From contig OX352772.1 in assembly GCA_947095535.1 (NCBI GenBank), forward strand, positions 187,048,179 through 187,112,178: a stretch of DNA of 64,000 nt, in the 5' to 3' direction. The position numbers and the translations under genes were made by a program. Numbering within the stretch: position 1 is the first letter of the stretch; the number at the start of each line of letters is the position of its first letter. The notes under the pieces are model-generated. The model made no database searches and was not told the origin of the DNA. It worked only from the letters and a program-made list of their open reading frames with translations. Shown piece by piece: positions 42,761 to 52,835 of this stretch. The DNA comes from Poecilobothrus nobilitatus. Lineage: Eukaryota > Arthropoda > Insecta > Diptera > Dolichopodidae.

Positions 42761-44102
42761 AATTGTAATAAAAATAAAATTAATAAATAAAAAAAATTTA
42801 ATAAAAAAAAACAAAATTCTGTATTTTACTTGTTTACACTTGTTTTTTTTGCTTTTCAATTTTCTTTTTTTTACAGCTATTTAGATTATATATTTTAATT
42901 ATAAATAATAGGTGTTTAAAAAAAAATGTTTAATAAAAAGAAAGTAATTACTAATAAAAAATAAAAAAATTTTGCTTTTTATTTACATTTTTTTTTCTCA
43001 GGCTTTTCAGTTTGAGCTCTGTGAGAGGTATTTGACTATTTTAGAGAGTCATATAAAAAAAAAAAAAAAAATTAGAATAGATGATTCAATATAAGTAGGC
43101 AATGTACTATTATATTTCGTATCACCTAATTAGAACGAAAAAAAAGTAAAACGAGAAATTTATTTTTAAAATGAAAATTAGAAAAAATAAGCATACTCAA
43201 CTTAATACATAACGAAAACGTAATTTGTCTACCATCTGTATGACATAATTACAAAATTTCAATTTAAATCTTCTGACTACATAGTTTCTATTTTAGAATT
43301 TTCTACATAGAAATTAATACCCTTTTGATTTTCCTTTTTGTTTTCACCTTCTAATTTGATAACATACAAGCCATCCTGTACCAGGTATTCAGAAATTTAA
43401 GAATTAAGAATAATATATTCTTAATAAATTTATCTTGATAATTCAATTTATTCTTTTACCTTTTTTTCTATCTTTTAAATAATATACAAATATTGTAAAC
43501 AAAATCAGATTTAATCAAACGAAAAAAAGAAAAAGTACATGTGGTTGCTAATTTCTATTTTGAATTTCTTTTTAACCTTTTTATATGCAACATATATATG
43601 TAGATATATATTCTACGTTCTTACTATACTATACTATACCAATCTATTTGCATTCAGCTTTTCTTGCCTCTTTCTTTTTCTACCTTTTTAAAATACTACA
43701 TAGTAATCTAAACCAGATATTTTGCTAAAAAAAAAAACGAAGATGCTAATTGTTATTTTGTATTTCTTCCTATAGTAAACCAACACAAAAAAAAAGCACG
43801 CATTCCTTAAAGATACACTTTAAAACTAGTTCACCAACATTAAATAACGCGTGCTTTAATATTTACATATAATAGTTTTGCTAACTATTTTCATGTTGAC
43901 CTATTATAATATACAATCAAAGAGCTCTAAAAAACTTGTTTTACCCCCCACTTCTAACAGAATCCAGGTCACAACACTTCCGGTTTCTCTAAAACTTAAG
44001 GTCATTCAAATATAGGTTAATTTGCGTGGGCGTCGATAGGGTCTTTTTTTTTCCCATGCCAAAGTGCTCCTACCTACTCATGTGGCAAATTTTTATGAAG
44101 TT

Positions 44103-45043
44103 CCGGTAACCTCTTTGGGCCGGTAACCTCGAGAACCGAATGAAGTTCATTAAATTTCTTTGTTGTCGCTCTTAAATGTTTTGACCAATTAAGTTGAAAA
44201 TTTACAAAAGTGTAGCTCTTTACCACAGAAGCTCACTAAGTTGATTTGGTTACGAAAATTTTGGATTTTTGACTTTTTTCTTTTTTACCTTATGTATGTT
44301 ACTTCTCTTGTATGTTTCTTAAACCTTGCCTTTGTCTTTGTCTGTATCTTCAATTCCTGCCTTTGTCTCTGTCTTCTTTGATCTCTAGCTTAGTCTCTAT
44401 CTTTTAATCTTTGTTATATTATATTTTTTACTTACTCCTTTTTTTATATTTATAGTTTCCCAAAATAAAGTGCGATTGCAAGGGGTGATTAAACCCCCTC
44501 TGTTTTTTCATTTAGAGGGGTGATTAAACTCCCTGTGCATTTTTATTGTGAAGGGTGATTAAAACTCCTCTACAAATAAAAATCAATTAGAATTAAGGTT
44601 TTAAATATCCATTTGTACAATTCACTCTTATTTTCTTAATCTTTGTCTCTGTCTCTGTCTTTGAATCGGTCCCTATTTTCTTTAATTTGTTGTTCTGAAT
44701 TTTTAGTCTTCTTGCTTTTGTAATGTTAATATTAAAAAACTATTATTTACCATTAAGTTTATGCTTATATTATAATAACAGGTCCATAACAGTCCACATT
44801 CTAAAAAACGAGAAATATCACTGAAGTGATGAGTAAAAGAAAGAGATGAATATTACTAAAGTGATGATTTTATATTCTCAAAAATCTAAGACGCAACAAA
44901 ATTCATCAAAAGTCAAAATCTATTACGTCTGGGAATTCTGAAAGACTTAGAATGCGACGCAATAGCGAATTTTTGTAGCTTTAAAATTTACATGCAAAAA
45001 ATTATGGTTTTTTTAATTTTTTTTCAAAAATTAACATAATAAA
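44103..45043. other. Noncoding stretch right of the tandem duplication
   Basis: 44103-44290 resembles 23080-23290 (ACCAATTRAGTTGMAAATTT). 44320-44400 and 44640-44670 are CT-rich with TTTGTCTCTGTCT-type simple repeats. 44790-44870 contains TCACTGAAGTGATGA palindromes that recur inverted near 47565-47585 on the far side of the degraded non-LTR element. No gene. Confidence 0.45.
44480..44572 (+). repeat. Three tandem short hairpins GGGGTGATTAAACCCC-like
   Basis: AGGGGTGATTAAACCCCCTC (44481), AGAGGGGTGATTAAACTCCCTG (split, about 44515) and GAAGGGTGATTAAAACTCCTC (about 44550) follow each other with about 34-base spacing. Each is self-complementary around TGATTAAA. This could be the structured end of a mobile element or an RNA stem series. 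Confidence 0.6.
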
Positions 45044-46850
45044 ATGGAAAAACCTCTAATGCTCATAATAATACTCATAATAATGCTCATAATAGTGGTG
45101 GTAAAGCTCGCTGATGATGCAGATAATCTTTTTACTAACACTAATCATCATAACGCAATCATCTTTGAGTTCTCTACTTTTATTCCACTCTCGAGCAAAA
45201 CTTACAATAATGAAATTGTATATGATTTCCGTAATGCTGACAACCAAAGCATTAATAATGCTTTATCATCTACTAACTGGGACAAACTGTTAGCACAACA
45301 GGATATCAACTCAATAATCTCTATCTTTTATTTAAAAATTTTTGAAATTATAAATGTTTTTGTACCTAAAATCCGTAAGAAAAACAAAATAACGGAACCA
45401 TGGTTAGATAGAGAACTTAGAACTTTGCATAACCAGCGCAACAACATATACAAGAAAATTAAACACACAATAGCACCAAACGATAACTTATTGAATTCGT
45501 AGAAACTACTTGCAAATGAATTCAAACTGAAAGCTCGTACAGCCTATGAAAACTATGTCATTAGTATAGGCAACAAATTAATTAGTGATCCCAAAAATTT
45601 TTTCGAATTTGTCAACATAAAACGAAAAATATTCGGCTACCCTAATTCAATGTCCAAGGACAATACTTTGTCCTCTTGCCCGAAAAGTTTATCGTCCAAA
45701 TTAACAATTTGATACCTCTGCTATTTCTTTATCTAATAGCTCAAATTTGTTAATTACAGATCTGTATCTTTCCGAAAGGGACATTTATGAAACCATTATG
45801 AGAATTGACAAAAAGAAGGGTGCTGAACCTGACCTAATCCCTCCACTCTTCTTATATAGCTGTGCTCATTATCTAATTACTCCTCTTCATTTCATTTTAA
45901 ATAAATCGCTTTCGAATGGTGTTTTTCCACATGTGTGGAAATCCTCTCATTTAACTCCCATCTACAAAAAAGGTGAAAGATCATGAGTAGAAAACTATCG
46001 AGGTATAGCCATCCTTTCGACTATTCCAAAATTATTCGAAAAAATTGTTGCCGATAAAATTATTCCTGTAATAAATGCCAAACTTTACAAACAACAACAA
46101 GGTTTCAGAAAAGGTCGTTCTACTACAACGAACCTTATGTTGTACATATCTGAAATCCTGAATAAAATGGAGAAAGGATACAAATTGATGCAATTTACAC
46201 TGATTTTAGCAAAGCATTCGATCGTGTACATCACTACACTTTGCTAAACAAACTTACAACTTTTGGTACATAGGGTTCTTTTCTTGCATGGCTTAACTCT
46301 TATTTATCAGAAAGGACACAAACCGTTAAATATCAAGCTATATTATCCAATAGAATCGAGGTTACTTCTGGTGTACCTCAAGGTAGCCATTAAGGGCCAC
46401 TTTTATTCAATATATATTTATTTCCGATCTTTCAGAATATTTGGGTGCCATACCTCACATAGCGTTTGTTGGCCTAAAAATATATCATTTCGTAAATGAT
46501 ATTTCTGATGCAGTTTTACTTAAATCAAGCTTATCATCAAGCTTATCATGTTCGCTAGTTCGTTTTATTTTAGAATACGGTAGCATTATATGGGATCCAG
46601 CTTTTCAGGTTCATTCTAACAAAAACAGTTTCTTCGATTTGCATTTTGAAACCAATATAACCCTTTAGACTTTTTAAATCTTCCTAACTACACAACAAGA
46701 CTTAAATTCTTAAACATGTTCCCCATGTCCCCACGTAGACAAATATTTTTTGGCATTCTAAATAATAATATTGCTATACAATCTCTTAATTACAAATTTA
46801 GACTTAATGATAGAGTTAGACAATTTTTTAGTGAAATATAAACACAGTAC
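45044..46850 (+). pseudogene. Jockey/CR1-like non-LTR reverse transcriptase remnant, 5'-truncated
   Basis: Starts in the linker between endonuclease and RT (TEPWLDRELRTLHNQRNNIYK), then RT segments DKKKGAEPDLIPPLFL, SHLTPIYKKGE, a stop, then NYRGIAILSTIPKLFEKIV (45990-46050), QQGFRKGRSTTTNLM, and after another break SGVPQGSH with a stop (46368-46395). The YADD box region is degraded (HFVNDIS). The C-terminal ILEYGSIIWDPAFQVH segment is near 46570. No endonuclease domain remains. The order and motifs fit Jockey or CR1 superfamily elements; family assignment below that level is not possible by eye. Frameshifts and stops are numerous. Confidence 0.8.
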
Positions 46851-47788
46851 AGAATACGGATGAAATGAACCGATAAACAGATGTTGTTGTTACATTCAAT
46901 AAAATCAGTTATCTCTATTCTTCAACAATTTACTGACTCAGACAATTAATTCTAACCAATTCATAAATATTCTTTTCATAAATTTATTCAAATATAAATT
47001 TTTTTTTTTGTATTAATTTTCACAAAAAAGTTTTTGTAATTTAATTTCATAATTATGTTCATACATTCATAATTCTACTTTAAGTATTTAAAGCATATTT
47101 TGATTATGTCATCAAGTTCTATTTTTATTTTTTTTTTAGTAGTACAATTTATTGTTTACATACTTACATATCATTAAGAATTATAAAGTTTACTTAACAA
47201 TTTAGGTTTTTATGTAGGTAATCAAATTTTGTATTGTTTAACTTCTATTTTTTAAGTCTGAAATATATTTTTATTTCCCTAATCATCCCCTCTTCCTCTC
47301 CCCCTTAACTTTCAACTTATCAATGGGGAAAACAGATCAACATTGCATTTTAATGCTCATGTTATTTTTTAAATTATCTTAGGGATATTTAAACCCCACT
47401 TTTGATACCCCGAAATATTTAGAATTCTAAATAAAATGTTTTTAATGCATGCAGTATACCAACGGAGGTGAAAATACCAACATAAAAAAACTTCTCACGT
47501 TTTTCAGAAATACCATACGTAATATACTTAAACAAGAAATGACGTGATATATTCTTACATCACTTCAGTGATTCAGTGTCTTTCAGAATATGGGCGATGG
47601 TAAGTAAAAGTATAAATGTTAATATTAACACTAAGAAATAGTACTTTATTAATTATAGAAAAAGTAGAAATGTAAAAGTTATTAATACTAACACTAAGAA
47701 ATAAAATTTAATTAATTTAATGTAGAAAAAAAAAATATATAAACCATTATTTCAGTATAATTAGATTAGATATATATAAATTTTATCT
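46851..47788. other. AT-rich stretch, probable 3' UTR of the degraded element and flank
   Basis: No gene. 47565-47585 holds CATCACTTCAGTGATTCAGTG, the inverse of a palindromic motif near 44818. Two copies of a short TTAATACTAACACTAAGAAATA-like segment occur at about 47610-47640 and 47680-47705. Confidence 0.4.
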
Positions 47789-47860
47789 GACTCATGGAGC
47801 AGTGGTTAAGTCGCCAACCTTTCAATCGAAGGGTCTTGGGTTCAAACCCCGGTCAGGTCA
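47789..47860 (+). repeat. tRNA-like SINE head
   Basis: The sequence has pol III box A (TGGTTAAGTCG, 47804-47814) and box B (GGTTCAAACCC, 47839-47849) at tRNA spacing. It can be drawn as a cloverleaf with an imperfect acceptor stem (TGACTCA with CAGGTCA), and an anticodon-arm loop TCAATCG. No CCA or poly-T terminator follows; instead ATAAATAAAA and then a long TAA repeat. That points to a tRNA-derived SINE rather than a functional tRNA gene. Confidence 0.65.
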
Positions 47861-47924
47861 TAAATAAAAAATATGTAGTACTTTTATATCGTAATATTGT
47901 ATATCGTATAATTAATATTAGTAA

Positions 47925-48620
<696 letters not shown>

Positions 48621-48719
48621 ATAATAATAGGCGGATTCATTGTTTCCTTACAGTCCCACTCCCAATTCAATGTTTCCGTATCCATTTTCCTATCCTTTCC
48701 TATCCCTACTCCCTAGCCA

Positions 48720-48873
48720 ATATACTGCGTTCGCAGGTAAGGGTTTCATCCCACTATATTGGCTAAAAGGGGAAGGTGGGTTTAGTCAGTAAGAATCTGA
48801 CACTACCAATGGGTAATTCGTGGTGTCTTTGGAAGATTCCCACCTCCCTTAGGAAAAAAAAAAAAAAAAAAAA
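48720..48873 (+). mobile_element. 3' end of a non-LTR element or SINE with poly(A)
   Basis: TAGCCAATATA ... TATATTGGCTA forms a hairpin; then GGGGAAGGTGGGTTTAGT, AGAATCTGACACTACC, GATTCCCACCTCCC and a poly(A) of about 20 (48854-48873). The GGGAAGGTGG/CCACCTCCC stem and the GAATCYGACACTACC loop recur at 49265-49397 and, on the minus strand, at 52848-52945. Confidence 0.65.
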
Positions 48874-49264
48874 CATAAATGTAAGATTTGGTTTATTATA
48901 AAAAAATAAAAACATTAACTACCTATGTCATAATTTTGATCCTAACATACTATAATGACATATAGCTAAATTAATATAACTTTTATGATCTGTAAACTTT
49001 CTCCCATCAGTTCATAATCAAAATTAATTATTAATACAATTTTTTAAAATTAAGTTTTGAAAGTGTTTATTTCAAAGTTTTTTTTCCGCTTTTTCATTTT
49101 TGTTTACTATAATTTCTAATATTTTTGGAATTACTCTCCACAATATTTCTAAATTTACATATTATTCTTCTATAAAATAATTCATAAAACTTTGGATTTT
49201 ATTTTTTAATTTAGCCCAATATAATCTAAAAATATTGATAACTTCTAATATTCTTGGAGTTACT

Positions 49265-49397
49265 CTCCACAAAATTTTACAGGGAAGGTGGTTTTGGTGG
49301 GTGTGAATCGCACACTATTACAAAGATCGTACGCGGATTCTTTGTTTTGGTTTTCACACTTTCCACCTTCCTTCGCCAAAACAAAAAAAAAAAAAAA
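49265..49397 (+). mobile_element. Second non-LTR-type 3' end with poly(A)
   Basis: GGGAAGGTGGTTTTGGTGGG, GTGAATCGCACACTATTAC, a CCACCTTCCTTCG closing arm and poly(A) to 49397. Same stem-and-loop plan as the previous feature but with different loop sequence; a 5'-truncated insertion of a related family. Confidence 0.6.
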
Positions 49398-49559
49398 TTC
49401 CCAGAAATATAAATATTATTTATTTAATAAAATTATAAATATTAATAGATATCCATCCATAAAGTTTCTGAAAATTTGATATGATTCTGACATGAATAAC
49501 ATACCACGATTTTCTTTTTAATGTTTAAAATATTATATAAGAATTCTGTTTCGATCTAT

Positions 49560-49625
49560 TTAATATATATTTAATAATTTTCTATTTTCTCGGCCAACAT
49601 CGGGTAGCTCTGCTAGTATATAATA
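49560..49625 (+). repeat. Possible Helitron-like end fragment
   Basis: TTTTCTCGGCCAACATCGGG then GCTCTGCTAGTATATAATAAC. It resembles 22828-22875 (TTTTTCTCTAGCCGACATTG then AAGCTCTTATAATATATAATAAC). A hairpin close to CTAG fits a Helitron 3' end; weak. Confidence 0.3.
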
Positions 49626-50050
49626 ACAAAATAATAAAAAAAATAACAAGAAAAATATAAAAACAGAAAAGCTTTTTTGATATAGGTACACTGAAATTAA
49701 ATAAGTGTGTAGTAGTCAAAATGAAAACAAAGCATAAATAGATTATACTGTCTTGGTGTACAATTACAATTAACTGAAAGACAAGGCAGTATGTAAAACC
49801 AAAGACATTAAATATATAAAGATGTCCAAAGTTGAAAATACTAAATTTTTTCTTCATTCTATTAAGAAAATAGATTAGAAACTGGTATACAAATTTTTAA
49901 AACTTTATACACAAAAATATAAAAGAATAAAAGAAATTTAAAACAATATAAAAAAATTAATAGCAAAAATATACATACAATTACAATAAAATATTTGCAT
50001 GCGTGGGAGGTATAATAGGGATATAATTCATTTGTTTTAGTCGATTATTT

Positions 50051-51000
50051 CTTTTTATATCCTACATCTAAAGTATAGGGTATAGTAGCTCGTTCGGAAG
50101 CTTCCAAAATCCAAACCCATGGACCAAATCCTCTTAAATTTCAGAGACATAAATCGAACGGGAAGGAACATCATTGTAAAAAATTTAAAGGTTCTATCTT
50201 TGTTGGTTTTGGAGATAATCTCGTTTGCTCTGGTACTCGTTCGGAAGCTTCCAATATACGAATCCATGGTTCAAATTCTTTCAAATCTCAGTTTCCAATT
50301 TTATAGAAAAGGAAACATAACAGCACACTCTTGTACTTTATTTATATATATTTATTTTTATAAAGGTTCTATCTTTGTTGGTTGTGGAGATATACTCGTT
50401 TGCTCTGGGGCTCGTTCGGAATCTTCCAAGATAAGAACCCATGAACAAAATCCTCTCAAATTTCAGAGACTTAAATAAAACATGAAAGAACACCACTCTG
50501 CCAAATTTGAAGGTTATATCTTTATGGGTTTTGGAGATAATCTCATTTGCTCTGGGGCTCGTTCGGAAGCTTCCAAAATCCAAACCCATGGACCATATTC
50601 TCTTAAATTTCAGAGACATAAAGCAAACGGGAAGGAACATCATTGTAAAAAATTTAAAGGTTCCATCTTCGTTGGTTTTGGAGATAATCTCGTTTGCTCT
50701 AGGGCTCGTTCGGATGCTTCCAAAACCCGAACCCATGGACCGATTTTGTCCAGATTCGAACTTAGCTTTCCTTTCGTAGTTAGTAACCTACTATATACAT
50801 TTCATCAAGATAGCTTTATTAGTTTTTGAGTTATCGTGCGAACGGGCGGACGGACGGACGGACATCGTTAAATCGACTCAGGAGGTGATCCTGATGCAGA
50901 ATATACATACATGTCCATATCTAACTCGCTTCCTTTTGATGGTTACAAACACTATACCAAAGTTAATATACCTTATACTTTAGGTGTAGGGTATAAAAAG
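50051..51000. mobile_element. 950-bp inverted-repeat element with internal 147-bp tandem repeats
   Basis: The ends 50051-50084 and 50967-51000 are inverted repeats of 34 bases with three mismatches, starting CTTTTTATAYCCTACAYC. Inside, CTCGTTCGG recurs at 50089, 50236, 50411, 50559 and 50705 (spacings 147, 175, 148, 146), each heading a unit with TTCCAAAATCCAAACCCATG, AGACATAAA and GGTTTTGGAGATAATCTC. A GGGCGGACGGACGGACGGAC block (50844) precedes the right end. Overlapping frames in this area are repeat translations. It is non-autonomous. Confidence 0.85.
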
Positions 51001-51858
51001 ACCACGTAACATAACAACACATTTTGTTTCCCAATAAAATTTTATCTTTGAGAAGCGCCAAAATCGGTTACTCCATCAATAAAATCTTTGGACAAATAGT
51101 CAACTACGAATATGAATTTCATCTATTAAAAGAACAACTTGCTTTGATTTAATGGTTATTTTATTAGATAGATTTTGCAGGTTATCTAACATACATTGAT
51201 TAAATCCAGCTGAAGATTTTTTATAGGAGACCAATTGTAAATTGAAGACTGGCTTGGTAAATGTAATTTCAAATCATCTTTCAAAAATGAGTAAAATGCC
51301 GATGATTTAAAATGAATGTTTTGCGCTACTGTCTTTTGATTTTCATTATAAGTTTGCTTATGCGATAAAATTGCAAAATTATTTTGAATTAGTTAATATT
51401 GTATGCATCTATTCTTATTTCTACGTTTCTTTGATCGTTTTGAATTTTTTTGAATTTTTTTTAACTTTAAATTTTCTTCTTCTAATTTTAAACATATACC
51501 TGCATACAATATGGTTTTGTTCTCAAAATAAACTAAATAAACTAATTTTTACCAAACTTTCTATTTCCAGATGATATGGTTCAAAATAATCTTGTCGTAT
51601 AAATGTTTTGATTTTGATATATTATTGTCGCTTAAATGTATTAAAATATTAAACGCATGCAAATATATATTGTGTTATATTTCTTTCATTCTTTTATATT
51701 TTTATGTATAAAGTTTTAAAAATTTGTATACCAGTTTCTAATCTATTTTTTTAATAGAAAGAAGAAAAAATTGATTATATTCAACTTTGGATAAATTTAT
51801 ATATTTAATGTCTTTGGTAAAACCAAAATTTTTGTCAAAATTTTTACTATCAAAAATT
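51001..51858. other. AT-rich stretch without recognised genes
   Basis: No supported gene. 51650-51830 resembles 49800-49900 in inverted orientation (the ATTTTTTCTTC / TTGTATACCAGTTTCTAATC region), so this may be a further repeat arm flanking the 50-51 kb element. Confidence 0.4.
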
Positions 51859-52178
51859 ATACAGGGTGCTTCCAACTCGATGATCTTCCTTTATATAGGT
51901 GATTGGGCATGTCGAGACGAACAAAAAATCGTTTTAGAGGGGTGGGGGAGCCTATTCTGGACCCTTCTCGAGATATTTGGGGTTAAAGATGTTTTAGCAA
52001 CTTTTCATAAAAAAATCTATAACTTTTGAAATGCGTTTTGTAGAGCAACTTGTCAAATTTAATTTGTGTGTACTAATGATCCCCATATCATAACATTTAC
52101 AAAGTTATGAAGGTTCAATATAATTTAAAATTAAAAAAATATGTTACAAACTCAGTTTTATTTTGAAACACCCTGTAT
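51859..52178. mobile_element. MITE with ATACAGGGTG / CACCCTGTAT ends
   Basis: A 320-bp segment starts ATACAGGGTGCTTCCAA and ends TTTTGAAACACCCTGTAT. The ten terminal bases are perfect inverted repeats. There is no coding capacity; an 80-codon frame inside is accidental. TACAGGGTG-ended miniature elements are widespread in insect genomes. Confidence 0.75.
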
Positions 52179-52835
52179 TTGGGGTACTTTTTGTAGCATA
52201 TTTCGAAACAGGTTTTCAAACCCTAAGTACCTAATAACTTTTCCTCTATCTACAAATGTTTTTGAGATATAAAGAATAGAAAAAAAAATTAGACAACTTC
52301 TAACATAATTTTCTCATGGTAAATATTTTCAATTAAATTTCATAACATTTTGTAGTTTTTTAATTTTAATTCTTGGTTGCTTATTTCGGCTGTCAAAAAC
52401 CCATTCTCAGTTTTTCGATAGCAAAACTACTATTAAGAAATTGGCAAACTGCAATTATTATTTTATCATTACAGGTTACTTTTATCTCTGATACAATTTT
52501 TTTACTTAAAAACTAATTAATGCAGCTTATGAATCGTCAACGTGATATGTTTAAGCTTATGTTTATCATACACATTCTGCTTTAACATGCTAAAACTTTT
52601 GAAAGATAAGTCCTTGTTTTATAACTCCAATGAAGCTTAAAAAATGTTTTTCTTTTTTACAAACCAGGGCTTTTTACAGGTCAGCTAGAGATATTTAATT
52701 AAATATCTCTCTGTGTAACAGTGCTAAAGCTATTTAATTAAATATCTCTCTGTGGAATAATTTTTTTCATAATTATTGAATTATATTCTTTATTTTATTA
52801 AATAGTAAAAAAAAATTGATAAAAAAACTTTTGGT
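52179..52835. other. Noncoding stretch with short duplicated palindromes
   Basis: At 52689-52708 there is a perfect palindrome around ATTTAATTAAAT. The segment TATTTAATTAAATATCTCTC occurs at 52692 and 52731 (39-base period). Nothing else is recognised. Confidence 0.5.

Larger units (their letters stand above)
36625..44102. repeat. Near-identical tandem duplication of a 3.73-kb two-gene segment
   Basis: Unit 1 (36625-40355) and unit 2 (40356-44102) are direct copies. I see only about ten substitutions plus a 16-17 base expansion of the GGAC microsatellite (37464 against 41198). The junction is seamless (GAAGTT then ATTTCAGG), with no duplicated foreign sequence. Each unit holds the 477-type repeat, the minus-strand 126-aa gene, the divergent 164-aa gene and the arm shared with 23.3-24.4 kb. 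It is a recent unequal exchange or an assembly duplication. Confidence 0.95.

Noticed and set aside
47789..47860. Functional tRNA gene
   Set aside because: Boxes A and B are present, but the acceptor stem is imperfect, there is no terminator, and a TAA-rich tail follows; a SINE fits better.
50055..50829. Overlapping frames of 70-132 residues on both strands
   Set aside because: They arise from the 147-bp tandem repeats of the 50-51 kb element and repeat themselves in several frames.
51787..52029. 80-residue plus-strand frame
   Set aside because: Crosses the left end of the MITE; no motif.
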